DNA of 64,000 bases. Origin: Strobilurus pachycystidiatus (Eukaryota; Basidiomycota; Agaricomycetes; Agaricales; Physalacriaceae). The stretch spans positions 1,550,001 to 1,614,000 of the forward strand of contig JAHLMK010000008.1 in assembly GCA_019915135.1 (NCBI GenBank), read 5' to 3'. Positions 14,148 through 26,314 of the stretch are shown here, in pieces. The position numbers and the translations under genes are program-made. A model generated the notes under the pieces. That model was given only the letters and a program-made list of their open reading frames with translations. It was not told the origin of the DNA and ran no database searches. The number at the start of each line of letters is the position of its first letter. Within the stretch, counting starts at the first letter, position 1.

Positions 14148-17100
14148 ATGAAGCGTGCAGCCAGTCCCCTCCCTGAGCCCCCCGCCAAGCGGCAGAAAAA
14201 GCCCTACCATGGCATATTTGACGACGAATCCGCCCAAAAGTCATTCGAGTGCGCCGCGTTGGACCCGAAGGAGCCAGCCTATATATCAGGCGCCATCAAA
14301 ACAACCGTTAATGGCACGAAGGCGCGGGAAATCTTCATTCAGAGCCAGGAGGACAATGGAATTGCGCGAGTTTATGTGGTGGGGAGCGCGCGGAGGCGCT
14401 TAGAGGACATGGACGTCAAGCTACGGGGCAAAGACACAGTCGCATTGGCTCTGAGGGGTGCCAGAGTCCTCGAAAAGGGCGATTCGGACCAATACAGACT
14501 CACTATGGAGTACAGCGATGGCATCATGCTCAAGCTACTGGGACATGCCGGCCCTACGCCCTCGGAGGGCCTGGTCGTCGATACATGGAAAGGTAAGTCT
14601 TGCAATACGCGGATTTTCGAGGCATCAGCCAACGCTGCTTAGCTAGCGAGATGGACTGGTACAGCGCAGCAGATTCTCCCATCGCTCGCCCGAGCAGGAC
14701 CGTGCAGGTTGGATGAATTTCTCTCTCTCTCAAGCACACAGACTAACTTTCCGCTTAGCCCATCTCGCCAGATCTTACCTCACCTCTCAAGAGACCTCCA
14801 GAAGACCCTGACCATGAAGAGCTGTCCACAAAGCCCACGAAGCGCCAGAGACAAAAAATGGAGCGCGCCCAGAAGCACAAGTCGAAAGAGAAGCGCCCCA
14901 GCACTCCCTCTTCGTTAGCGCGGGACCCTTCACAACAACTGCGCCAACCCCCGACTCCCCAATCTATCATGAGGCCATTTGCGGCTTCTTTGAGCCAGAA
15001 TGGGGCTGTGGATGATAACCCCCCTGCTCCACCAGCGAGCACGCCTTCACGCCCGCACTCCGCTCCAAAGACAGCTGAAGGTGTCCCCCCAGTGAGTGCT
15101 AGCCACCTTACGTCACTAGATGTCTGAGTTCTCGCCAGAAAACCTATGCTACTGTGCAGACTTTACAGACCGCGGTGAAGGGTTTATACAGTGTCGTTGC
15201 TGTCGTAGATTCTGTCAGCGCGCCGACTAGGAAGGGGCCAAACCGAGGTAAGGATCCTCATGAAATCCTCAATGTCGTCGCTGAACCCAATCAAGATTGG
15301 ACATGCACAGTGCGTATCTATGATCGCAGTATATGTTCATCGCCCAATCTCGACAATCCGCAAACCTGCACCGTGGTTTGCTTCACTGGGAAGTACAAGG
15401 AATGGCTTCCAGATCCAGCGCCCGGGGATGTTGTTATTCTGCGCAACCTCAAGGTTTGATGGCATCGTCTCTCACTTGCGCATTAATTAATCATTGCTCT
15501 TAGGCCGCAAGAGGTCTCGCTGTCGTAGGTTACAAGGATCGGCTCGTGTGGGCCATCTACAAACCAGAGACCGGCATCTTCCGACATGACAAGTCGATTC
15601 CCACAGAGGACCAGGTTGATGGGCGCCTCCATCGCCCATTTCATGAACCAGATGCCACAGAAGTTGAATACTGTCAATGGTTGCTCAAATGGAAGGACTC
15701 TAGTCGTACAGACAAAGATGCCGGACATGTCTACCAGGTCTCTGCACGCTTGCCTAAGCGTAAACACAGTCTCATCTGCGATGCTCGACCCGGAGACTTT
15801 TTCGACACAACTGTCGTTGTACGTGTTCTTTTCTTTTACAGTCAGAGTTTCTCATCAAAAAATTGAACATAGGTCCTAGAAACATCCACCAATAGACGCA
15901 CAGTTGTCGTTTACGTCACCGACTATACAATCAACCAAGGCGTCGACCCGATGTCTTTCTCATGTTCACCGGGTCTAGAAGGGCGTGTACTCAAAATTGA
16001 GTGTTGGGACAACGCATACCAGCTTGCGACTGCAGTCATAGCTGGCGGGGTCTACCAGTTCTTCAATTTACGCATGAAGGCCAATTCTAGGGGCAAGCTC
16101 GAGGCCAGTATGAACGATGCCAAAATCCGTAAGCTGGATTGTGACGATTCCGACGGCAATCCCAATCTGAAGAATCTTCTTATGTACGTGCTCGCTCTCT
16201 CATTTCATTATATCGTGCTGATGATGTCTCTTGCAGCCGACAGACCATGTGGAAAGAAGAGATGGAAGCAAGAGAACACGTTCAAAAGACTAGAGTTGAT
16301 CACAAAAACATTGGTGATGCTGCCCAAGGTGTAAAATTCGACTGTGTTGTAGAGGTACGCACAGTTTTGTCTTCTCACCTTCCCGTCTCATGATCTCCCA
16401 GGTCCTTGACATCTCCGAGGACGGTGGAACTCTTCTTGTGACGGATTTCACGAAACACGACCTGCTCCTTCGTGCCAAGGAAGATTTTCCTGTGAGGATC
16501 GTGACATACCAGAAAGAGTATCTGGAGGGGCGTGTCCTTCCTATTCGTCTACAAAACTCGGAGCATATCAAAGATGCCAAAGACGTGGCGCGCGAACCAG
16601 GCTCGTTATGCCTCATTAACAAGGTCAAGATCATTGTCAAGAAGGATGGGCAAGTACGAGGATATCTTGATGACAAAAGCGATAAGTGTGTTATCAATCG
16701 TGTGTCAGCGGACAGTACTACGCACAAAAAGGCCATTAACCAATTATTGGAGTGCGTTTTCTATTTTCTTTCCCTTGCGAAGACCTTGGCTGACGGTCAC
16801 GTAGTCGGAAATCGAAGCTCATTGGAAAACAAAAGGAAAAACAACCTAAGCAGGATGATGAGGAAAAACCGGAGTATGCACATATATCTCTCGCATGCCT
16901 GTTCTAACTAATGAGCTTAGGGCGACTAGAGGGAAGAATGCTAAGCAGCCGAAGGTCTCGTCACAACCTGAACCGTCGACTCAGCCGTCGACTTCAGCAA
17001 TCTCCTCGTCTTATAGAAACTACAAAAAGGCAAGCCTAAAGGCTCTTCGTGAAAAGCCACGTCCCGGGGACTATCGACTCACTGCACACTTGATAAATTA

Positions 17101-17583
17101 CCCGAATGCTCGGGATCTAAGTGTTGTGGCCTCGTGTAGTAATTGCAAGAAAGAGTGCGTACCTTGCTTTCGAGATTCGAGCACAGCTTATTTCTTTTGC
17201 TCCAGTATCCCTTCTGACCGACGGGCTTGCTTGACCTGCAATGATATTGAATATGAGCACGTCCGACAATCTTATCGATGGCTTTTTCAATTGGGCCACG
17301 AGGATGAGGAAGGATTGGTCGTCTGTGCAGACGATGCGGTAAGTGCATCCTATGCGCGCCTGCGCCTGCTGATCATCATTCACAGTGTCCTCTCTTTGAT
17401 GGTCTCAAACGCGTCGACTTGAGAGAAGACGAAGAAGCTTTGCAGGCGTTTAATGATCGTATCAAGCCAATCACCGGTTCCGAAAGTGAAGCACCGACGT
17501 TGACTTTCTTCATCAAGTCGCGTCTCAATGTCAAGGAGCAGATCAAACATTTTCTACAAGGCGTTAGTGCAGAGATGACATAG
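14148..17583 (+). CDS. POT1: POT1-like telomere single-strand binding protein
   Basis: POT1 binds the G-rich single-stranded telomere overhang as part of shelterin. Twelve exons can be read, giving about 950 residues. After an N-terminal part of about 320 residues with a weak OB-like segment and a charged, proline-rich linker (14720-15090), there is a Telo_bind-type OB fold (about 15160-15790, with DWTCTVRIYDRS and VVCFTGKYKEWLPD PAPGD-type strands). A second POT1-type OB fold follows (about 15880-16180). A C-terminal section (16350-17580) has a further OB-like stretch interrupted by cysteines CSNCKKECVPC and RACLTC (17140-17240). This recalls the zinc-bearing insert in the third OB fold of animal POT1; that comparison is inference. 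The intron 15248-15295 is 48 nt without a stop, so its retention would keep the frame. The last exon ends at TAG 17581. The ORF starts at the first ATG, with a nuclear-type basic motif at once (AKRQKK). Confidence 0.85.
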
Positions 17584-19101
17584 GATCGTATTTTCTTCTT
17601 GTTCGTTGTGTCTATGTTTATTATCGATATTTATTTTGTCCCATTTCCGAAAACTAGCAATCTACACAGTCTGAGGAACAAGCGGCTCGCACGCCGAGGT
17701 AACTGCGACAATGCTTCGATTTACTGTGACTATATGGCTATCTGCGCCACACACTCGGCATACACATTCGCTGCACGTCCATCAATCAAGCTGTGGTAGG
17801 AAACCTCTTGTATGGGAATGTTCCTGCCAGTTACAAGTGAACGATTGGTTCGATCTGCGATCCGGAACTTGTGTAAAACATGCTGGGAAACGGTAGCAAC
17901 TTGTATTTGGCTTGGCGCAAAGCGGATACACAGCGCAAATTCAAGCACATGGACTCGAAGGAGGAGCTTGTACTGTGAATTGAACCGTGGGTATCCTACG
18001 CATCTTCCCCGGCATTTTCCACGGGGAAGCGTCGTGTGTACTTACTTGAGCGGCAAAGACTGGGAAATCACGTAGGTCTTGGGGCGACCTGGGAACTTAT
18101 GAGAGGTGGGACCTTTTGGACATGTCCGACACCAACGGCGTTTTGTAGTCCATTTTCTCGCGGTGATCCCATCGCATACATGGTGGCGCACCGTCTTATG
18201 ACCGACAAACAAGGGCTTGTGTTCCTGGTCTGGAGAAGATATCGATGTTTTGTTTTTCGGCATGCAAAAAAAACGATGGGAAGGACTGGATGGTGGGAAG
18301 AGAGAATACCAATCTTTCAATGCCTTTCTGTGTTCGCCACATTTGGTAACGCTCACCATGTTGATCACCGTTGCGATTTGTTTGGCCCACGCATTCAATT
18401 GAACGTGAAGATTGCCGTACCACGGCCGGATCTTGTGTCCAACACAAACAAGTGACAGTGAACACTGGCTCATCGATAGGCCAGAGAAGTGATCTCGCCA
18501 ATTCAGACATAGGCACGCGTCAGTGATGACCTAGTACAGAGAAAACGTCGAGTTCATTGGACTACGATATACTATACCGCTACAGGAGTTGCTCTGTCTG
18601 ACGCGACAAGCCGGTTTGGGCGCGTCATCCTAAACAGGAATCCACGCTCCGATATCAAGGCCTTGGTGAGAAGGTTCAGCGAATTGAGTTCGTCGCCAAG
18701 ACATTCGAAGCCCGATGATAATTCGGCAAAGATTCCGAGGGAGTGTCATCTTGATGAGCTAAGCTTCGAATTTAATCGCCGAGTGAAGATGCCAAGACCG
18801 AGTGGGACGCGTCCAGACTCCAGAGTAACGTGTAGAGATGATTTATCTGGGCAATAATTTTGAGCAGGACCGTGAGGGAGACAGCAGCGGTGCAAAGCTC
18901 AAGAGAGATCTCAAAGGTCATAAGCCTTTGAGTGCTGGCTAGTTGCTGGATGTGGCGCACAGAGAGCGATTGAGCTTGGGGGTCTACTAAGGAAGTTGCC
19001 GAAGAGGGAAGGCTGTGACGTCAACGCCACGTGCTTTCGCTTGGCACTTGTGTCGCAACGCCAGAGGTTCCTTTCAAGTAACTTCAACCAGCTACATAGC
19101 C
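17584..19101. other. Intergenic, 1.5 kb, no gene recognised
   Basis: Between POT1 and the myosin light chain no ORF shows domain, splice or compositional support. The longest is a 143-codon minus-strand frame at 18042-18473 that resembles nothing I know. The stretch could hold UTRs, promoter sequence or decayed repeats. Confidence 0.6.
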
Positions 19102-19707
19102 ATGTCTCGGTATCCATCTGCGCTCGGGCCAAACACGACGTTGACAAAGGCGCAGAAATCGCGCGCGAGAAGAGAGCCCTCGGGGGTGTTTACCCAGTTC
19201 CAGCCGGCCCAGATACAGCAGTTCAAAGAGGCGTTCCAGATGATTGATCACAACAAGGATGGATGGGTTGGCGAGAGCGATTTGAAGGAGATCTTTGGGA
19301 GTCTGGGTATAGTGTTGAAGTGCTTTCAGGGATATCACGCTCATGTGCGCAAGTCAGGTATCACACCATCTCGGGAGATGCTGGATGAGTTGCTGAGCTC
19401 TCGACCGGGCGAATCAGTGGGAGGCGAGAAGGGGGTGAACTTTACGATGTTCCTGACGATGATGAGTGAGCGGTTGTTCGAGTTTGACACGGAGCACGAG
19501 CTGGTGGAGGCCTTCGCGTGTTTTGACGAGAGTGACAGCGGGCTGGTGAAGGTGGACGAGATTCGCAAGTGGCTGGGCGACGTTGGCGACCGAATGGACG
19601 AGCGGGAGATAGACCGACTGCTGAAGGGACCGTACACCGATCGGCAGGGGAACTTTAATTACCGAGAATGGGTCAAAGTGCTGCGAGTCAACGAGGAGGA
19701 GACATAA
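19102..19707 (+). CDS. RLC1: Myosin II regulatory light chain (EF-hand)
   Basis: The protein binds the IQ neck of a type II myosin heavy chain and acts in the contractile ring. Exons 19102-19306 and 19358-19707 give 184 residues. The N-terminal extension ends with RREPSGVF, so Ser27 sits where animal and fungal regulatory light chains are phosphorylated. EF-hand 1 keeps a complete loop, DHNKDGWVGESD, starting near residue 44; the later EF loops are degenerate, as is normal for the family. The junction restores FGSLGITPS, the conserved linker after EF-hand 1. The intron 19307-19357 is 51 nt and has no stop, so the unspliced frame stays open with 17 extra residues; an automatic model could miss it. 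The ATG at 19102 was chosen over upstream non-ATG frames. An essential light chain is less likely because of the N-terminal basic extension. Confidence 0.9.
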   Translation: MSRYPSALGPNTTLTKAQKSRARREPSGVFTQFQPAQIQQFKEAFQMIDHNKDGWVGESDLKEIFGSLGIVLKCFQGYHAHVRKSGITPSREMLDELLSSRPGESVGGEKGVNFTMFLTMMSERLFEFDTEHELVEAFACFDESDSGLVKVDEIRKWLGDVGDRMDEREIDRLLKGPYTDRQGNFNYREWVKVLRVNEEET

Positions 19708-20109
19708 ATTATGGTGCTGAATGGACACATGGTTATCTAAGCCTGATCTAAGCTTACTCGTCTTCGCTTAAGCCCGCGAGCCGTGCCAAGACAAGCTTGG
19801 GAGGCCAAGACATTTGCTGGTTCCCCATCATCCGGCAAGCGTAACTCCATCTGGCAGCTTATGCAACGGCACACCTGACGGGCGTATCTCGTCGAACGTC
19901 GAGCTGCTGGCGTGGCACTGGACGAGGATTAATTTAGGCCTGTGCTGGCAGTACAGACGCTGATAATAATACACATGGCTGGCCAATGGCGCCGTTTTCA
20001 CGGGAGGATGCCGTAAGCAGGCCGGGACTCTACTTGGATCGTGATGGCTCGCTCCTGACACTCACTGTTCCTGCTTGTTTCTCAGATTCTCTTGGCACTC
20101 GTCCTCTAT
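19708..20109. other. Intergenic, promoter region of PacC gene
   Basis: About 400 bp between the light chain stop and the first ATG of the zinc-finger gene. No ORF or repeat is seen. A CAG at about 20083-20085 might be a splice acceptor for an upstream untranslated exon. Confidence 0.5.
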
Positions 20110-20115
20110 ATGATA

Positions 20116-22080
20116 ATGGCCTCCGCGTATCCGCTTATTCTGCACCGTCACAACATGTCCCCCCTCCCACCGTCGCCCGTCTCCACCAACAGTCCCCCGC
20201 CCGACAACGATGCGCCCACCCATCGCTGTCTCTGGCAGGACTGCACCCTGTCGTTCGGCGACCCCGAGATTCTCTACAACCACCTCTGCAACGACCACAT
20301 CGGCCGCAAGAGCACCAACAATCTCTGTCTCACCTGCAGATGGAAGGATTGCGGAACCACCTGCGCAAAGCGCGACCACATAACCAGCCATCTACGAGGT
20401 ATGTGCGCTCCTACATTGCCATCGACGTGTCCTTACCCCTTCGCAGTGCACACGCCCTTGAAGCCACACGCATGCGAGGTCAGCGTCCATCTCAAGCTTA
20501 TGTTACCCGTCCTCTGATGCCCTGCTAGATCTGCCAAAAGTCTTTCAAGCGTCCCCAGGACCTCAAGAAGCACGAAAAGATCCACACCGAAGAGCATCAC
20601 GCCCAGCACAAACACTCCAAAGCCATCACCGTCGTCGATCCCGTATACGTGAGCCGGGTCCGTGGTGATGAGGGAAAGCAGGGGCCGGCCACCAAGGCCC
20701 AGCGCTCCGCCTCTCACTCGTCATCTTCGACCTCCGATGGTATGCTCCATGTTCATCTGCGCACATCTGTAATGACAGTCTCTCCCAGCCTCTCACTTTG
20801 GCCTCTTACCGACCCCTTCTCCTGAACTTCCCCACCAAATTATACACAATCATGCTTCGCCCTCAGACGAGTTGTTGCTTCACCAGCACCTCCCCTCTTG
20901 GGAAGTCCTCCACATCGACGACGCTCCCGTGTCTGCCGGATCTAAGCGCTCTCATGACTACGGTGTCGACGATTTCTTCACCGACATGAAGAAACGTCGC
21001 GTTAATCCCAACTACGACAGTCGCATGGCCGAGCGCCTCAACAACCTCACTTTTGCACAGCAGCACAACCAGAATTTCAACCCCCGTTCCGTGTCTTTGG
21101 ACATCCGGACACCAGAAGAGCTCGCCGCTGTTAATGAGTTCTTGGTCACGCTCGGAAGGAACGTCTCCGTGCGGCCACCTAACCAAGGCCCACCCCATCC
21201 CTCCGCATCGTTCCCTCCTGACTACTTCGACCCGGTCAGCCTATCCCAGCTTGGCCTTGCAGGCATGCCAGGGCTATCTGCTCCAGCCCAATTCCCGACC
21301 GAACCAGCACCCTACCTCCATTCGCCTTCGCAGCACTTTGGCGGCTCGTATCCCTCGCGGTACAATAACAGTGCATCCATGTACCCGTCGCCTCCGGACG
21401 TGTTTCCGCCTCATGAGTACGCTCACGCTCGCAGATCCTCGGCATCCTCGCAAAAGTTCATGTCAGGACCCGGGTCCTATCCGACCCATTATCATCACCA
21501 TCCGTCAGATTCTCCTCATTCCACTACGCCTCCTCTCGAGTCGTTCGACTACATCCGTGCATCTCGTGGTCCTCCTCCAGCGTCGACGATATCACCCGTC
21601 GAGTACATGAGCAAGTCCATGCGGCCGATGGTGCCTCTGAAGAGTCTCCCGCGTGCTCAGTCCCAGCCGTCCTCGTCTATCGGGGAAACAACCACCGCCA
21701 ACTCTCCCTCGCGCTCTCGCTCCTCTTCCCCAACACCCACGGAGAGGACTTCAAGTCTATATCCCCTTCTCACAAGCGGCGACGCGCAGTACAAGCTGCC
21801 GCCGCTCAAGCGCTGCTCGCCGAGCCCGCCACCGAATGGCGAGAAGAAGAACACGCTCCCTCGCATCCATGAGCTCGCGTCGGATATTGGTCGCCTCGAT
21901 CTGAGCCCTCAGAACGACGAACAAAGACGGCACCATGCGGAGCTTATCCGCGACTTGCTCGTCGGGATCAACAAGGACTTCAAACAGCGCTACGGGACTC
22001 CCAAGCTCAAGCCTGAACCGCTTGCGCGCAAGGTGCATGACAGAGTCGAGACTCCGGATGTTGAGATGGTCGCTGTATGA
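20116..22080 (+). CDS. PacC: PacC/Rim101 C2H2 zinc-finger pH-response regulator
   Basis: PacC/Rim101 turns on alkaline-expressed genes after pH-dependent proteolysis. Exons 20116-20398, 20447-20478, 20529-20739 and 20789-22080 join exactly to 605 residues. Three C2H2 fingers lie at the N-terminus: the first begins [19 protein letters not shown], the second [19 protein letters not shown] ends in the HLRVH bridge made by the 32-nt exon 2, and the third is [25 protein letters not shown] with the intron after the first glutamate. The family hallmark [15 protein letters not shown] follows at about 20970-21020, then a serine/proline-rich tail to a conserved C-terminal helix ([18 protein letters not shown]). 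In-frame ATGs also exist at 20110 and 20155; the start is uncertain but affects only a few residues before finger 1. Ambient-pH control is known for the family and not shown here. Confidence 0.93.
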
Positions 22081-23517
22081 TAGTGTGTGTGTTATAAGGA
22101 CAGTAAGCTGTATGTGTGTACTCTAGTCTTTTCCTGTTTTTCTCGTATTACATCTTATATTTCAACGATATTCACGTTGAGGGATACTCTGGTGTACATA
22201 TGTGTACACACTGTCAAGCCCCGTTTTCTTGTCGGACTTCGCGTGACTACCCGTGGGTGTCCGTGGGAGGTATGATGGTTCCAGTTGGAAAACGTCATCA
22301 TAAGTAAGTACTACTTATCCTCGTTGGATGAGAACAAGTACTGCGAAGGGCTGCGAGTTGTTTGACCATTCGAGACATTGTCACCCTCGTAACCACGCTC
22401 GAGCGTCTACAATCCCGTATCCCTTGGAAAAATGCCTCCTCCGTGGAAGTTTCCCGCGTGGATCGCGCTTAGAACTTATTCATAGTTGATTCTCCAGAAT
22501 TTATCATAATCCCATGCCACCGGCACCTACGTTCAATTGAGTCAATTTCGTGTGTGATTCAGGCGTGTTTCGCAATACTACATATTCACATTGGGACTTG
22601 GGGTGGTTCAAACATAATTCAATGTGGGGGTTCAAATGGGTTTGATGATATCCAGGTGTTCTCATGAGTCATGACGGTATCTCTAAGAGGCGATCAGTCC
22701 CAACTTGGTGTGTGGCGTGCCGCGTAAGTACTCGGTGATAAGTCAGTTCTCGAAACCAGACTCAACGAGTAGTCGTTCCCTGTTGTATAATTAGGTTTCG
22801 ACGATACTTAATCTTGACTCAATCAGTCGGTCTGTGATGGCAGTCTATCAGTCATGGGCTGTTGATGTACGCCCAAGCCAGAAGCGACAGGTTCACAACC
22901 CATCTCACAGGATGCGGGGCTACAGGCAGTTTGCTCGGTTCGCGCTCTAATTTAGCTTCAAGGATCTGCATACATACGCCAAGCATGCGCATCCGATTGA
23001 AGAAGAATGACCGCCTCACGGTTTGACCAACTGAAGACCGCAGATGAACATGTTTATCGGAAGTTTTGTGCTGAACATTCTCGGTGTCTGTGTATATCCG
23101 TTAGATTGTGTTCGCTTGGCTGGAGTTACCTGACGCGTCGTTACTCTAGTTCGAAGAACCAGGATCCGAGATGCCGAATACAGTCTTCGCCTCCCAAGCC
23201 TGTAAACGTCTAGCAACAAGAAGTTTCATACTTGTAGCGTGGTCGTGGATAGATGCCAAGACCGTCGGTGACAAGGCAATCCGGATCGTTCATCTTCCCA
23301 CGTGAAGGATTCTCCGATATTTACTCTAGCCCTGTTCGCCAAGCATTGTCTTCGACATAGCTGTGGCGTCGAGAAACGCGGGATGCCGAGATAGATCTTG
23401 GCAAGCCTTGTGGCTTGGCACTGGCTTGGCATGATGGCGTGCCGATCGTCAGTATATAGTATATGGATTGATTTCGAGATGATTGAACTGAGCGCCACAG
23501 ATGACTCCAGAGTCTAC
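22081..23517. other. Intergenic, 1.4 kb, AT-richer, no gene recognised
   Basis: Lies between the 3' ends of PacC (+) and a flavin monooxygenase (-), so only terminators would be expected, yet it is long for this compact window. Only short unsupported ORFs occur. I see no inverted terminal repeats or tandem array. Confidence 0.5.
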
Positions 23518-25866
23518 TTACATTGAGTTACTGTAGAGATTGAGATTTCGCTGCGCATCGCGCTGAGTCCTCTTCTCTTCCAGGCGATACGTTCTGCTGT
23601 CCACGACGCCCGTTAGGCCCATACCATCGGCCTCGACACCCATATCTATACCCTTATATCAGCTGCACGTCTCGGCACAGATGTAAGAACACAAACCCAT
23701 GCATAGCCGGCCACAATACTCTATCCAGAGGCCGCCGACCCATTGCCCCATTCTACCTTGAGCTAAGCAAATATCGTTAAGAACCAAGACGGTCCGGTGT
23801 AAGTAAAAACCCTCACATGGTCCAAACAGCCTTCGCGACCAAACGGAGTGAAGGGAGATCTCTTTCTCGGCGAGCGCAAGGGATGGTAGAGGTGTTGGAA
23901 GGTTACCCAAAAAGTAGTCCGCAACCCTTCGAGCTTACCTCAGTGCCGTATTGAATGATTGTATGCGTATGCTTCTTACCAGTGAGCTTGAACGAGGAAA
24001 AGAACATGGTTCGCCTTGCAGGTAGGAACACCGGGAAAAATGATATCACGGTGTTCGAGCCGGGAAGCGGGGACCATGAGACGATACAGGCGGTATGGCG
24101 CTGTCTGGACAGGCACCCGCCCAGCCTGACGTGCACTGTAGTTCGGTAATTCCCAGCGCTCTGGGGTCTTGGCGAGTGTTTTCTGATCCCGTAAGAGCTC
24201 TTGTAATGAGCGTGCGTCCAGTTCGGCGTACTCGACTTCTCTCTCGGGCTGCTTGTCTGTATATGCGATTGGAAGACCGAGTTCTTCGACGAGAGTGGGA
24301 GAAAAGAAGGGGTAAGATCCTGTGTTCCAGCCGGTACCAAAAATGACTGCCTGAGCAATTCTCTCGATGACTTTGTCGTCGCCCACAGTACGGATGGTGA
24401 GTTTGAAACCGTCTCCCTTCTCATCTGTGCCAATTGACTTGGCCATATCTATAACAGTGCCTTTGACTAGCTTTATTTTTCCGTCTTGAATGAGTGATGG
24501 CAGTGATGCTGGTCCCGGGAAAAGGGAACTAGGGCACTATTGAGTCGATTACCGACATAATGAAAGTGAAGTGAACTGACGATTCTGACCACATCAAGTC
24601 AATGTGCGGTCTCATGTCACTGTTGAGAGGGAGCGACCATTGACCCCATGTCGAAAAGACACTCAATGAACCAGCGATGAGGTAGCGATGGAGAAACGAG
24701 CCGATCCACGTCGTATGTATCACAGTACGGAGCAATGATGATATCCAGTTCCCAGTAGATCGTAGTCCAGTGATAGGGTCTCTGAAGTACGGGATATACG
24801 ACGTCTTTAACTATACAAAGGGTTGTTGTCATAGATTTGTGCAAGACGCGGGGCGATCATACCCTTGTACCAACAGCTCCTGCGGCGTCGGCCGGTGCAC
24901 CTGTCTTAGCATCTCTGGCAGCTGGGGGTGCAAGATATGGAGGATTTCGTAGAACAAGGGTGACGAGGTAACCTTTCTAAAAGAACTCAAGTGTCATGCT
25001 CGTGTTCATATGGAACTAGATTCACCAATGCCAGCCTCTCTGCAGCGTCAAGCGCTGACTTCGATGCGCCGACGACCACGATGTCGCGTTGCCTTGAGTA
25101 TAGAGCAATTTGCACCGTTGGGTCAGATAGATGGGATGTATGGATGGCGAAAGGCATGAGTGGATCGTCAAGAGGAATATCCTTGGGCACGAGAAAAGGG
25201 GAAGCAAAAGTAGGTACGATAGGGCTGGAGAAAGAGCCAGTGCAGACGATGAGTTTGTCGAAGAACTCAGTCACCGGTTCTGTGCCTTGAGTTTGAGATA
25301 TAACCGCCCATCTCGTTCCGGGCCCACGGGGCTGCGTTATGGAAATGACAGTGGTCGAACAGCGGAAGTCGCCACCTTGAGCTGTAACTTGTCTGGTAGC
25401 ATGGTTCATGACGTGGATCATGCTAGCACCCTGCGTCGCGTAAGCAAACATGAACAACAAGAGATAGAGCACGCACAGTCGCGCCTGAACAAGGCAACCA
25501 AGTCAACGCGTCGATACGCAAGAGGAGAGATAACGTACGAAAGCCTCCAGGCCCAGCGCCCATACTCGGATCTTCCCCGAACATCTTCTCAGCTTCGCCA
25601 TCGTCGTCCAGCAACATCTGAGTCCAAGAGTTGTTGGTGATAAGGCCCTCATATACGCTGCATGTATATGCTTGGACTCGTCTCACATTGAACAACAGGC
25701 AAACATACCTCGCAGTCGACCAAGTACCGCCTGGTGCGGGGTTCTTATCGTAAAGGACGACCTTCACTGACTTTCCCGTCCGCTTGGCGGTTCTATAGAG
25801 GTTGTAGGCAGAGGCAAGACCAGAGATACCAGCGCCCACGACGCCGAAAGAGACAGAATTCGACAT
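23518..25866 (-). CDS. Flavin-dependent monooxygenase (FMO/dimethylaniline monooxygenase-like), model partly unresolved
   Basis: FMO-type enzymes use FAD and NADPH to oxygenate soft nucleophiles. The N-terminus from ATG 25866 has the FAD dinucleotide motif GVVGAGISGLASAYN and GGTWSTAR. The second, NADPH-binding motif is VVVGASKSALDAAERL near 25050. Further conserved stretches are TLVLRNPPYLAPP (about 24940), VIFGTGWNTGSYPFFSP (about 24350-24270) and AEKEISLHSVWSRR (about 23870). Splice sites can be closed for the first part, using an 8-nt exon (about 25488-25495) between two introns; the join at about 24450-24900 and the last exons down to the TAA at 23518 could not be closed with certainty. 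The gene is probably complete but decay cannot be excluded. It is head-to-head with a second monooxygenase. The substrate cannot be told. Confidence 0.75.
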
Positions 25867-26314
25867 GGAGAAAGACTTAGGCTATGGGATGGATAAGGCC
25901 GGCGTTTGGTTCAAGCCTGATTCCATCTCAAGTGTGTGGCACAACATGGACGCCGGTCAAGAGAGCACGGATCTTTCCGTCCGCGGCCAATCCGCGGCCG
26001 CATCTAAACTTGGTGTTCCAATTCATTTCTCTCTTACTTGCGACGAGCCACGAACATCTGGAGGCCTTAGGATATACTCCAAATGATTCAGGAAGGTCTC
26101 GAGCTCAAGATAACGGTCTCTGCGCGAGCAGCCAGCTACTGGAAGGCCTTTTCTGTCGTCCCGTCGTTCCTTGCGCGACTTCGGTCCGGACAAATTCACG
26201 CGGCAAAGAGCCTTCCGCGTCCATCACTCTCTATCGCGGGTCTGGAGTAGCCTTGATTGGCTTTAAGGAGCTCTGTTTCCTCGGAATTTTGGCCATTCTT
26301 TGACATCCACTGCA
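25867..26314. promoter_or_regulatory. Divergent promoter region between two monooxygenase genes
   Basis: The 448 bp between the two start codons is the only room for both promoters, so shared control is possible. It contains a palindromic CCGCGGCCAATCCGCGGCCG stretch (about 25981-26000) holding an embedded CCAAT box and CGCGG-type half sites. Zn2Cys6 factors often bind inverted CGG triplets; a link to the factor at 32096 is only a guess. Confidence 0.4.

Noticed and set aside
18042..18473. 143-codon minus-strand frame
   Set aside because: No domain, no family likeness, and low-quality composition; treated as chance ORF.
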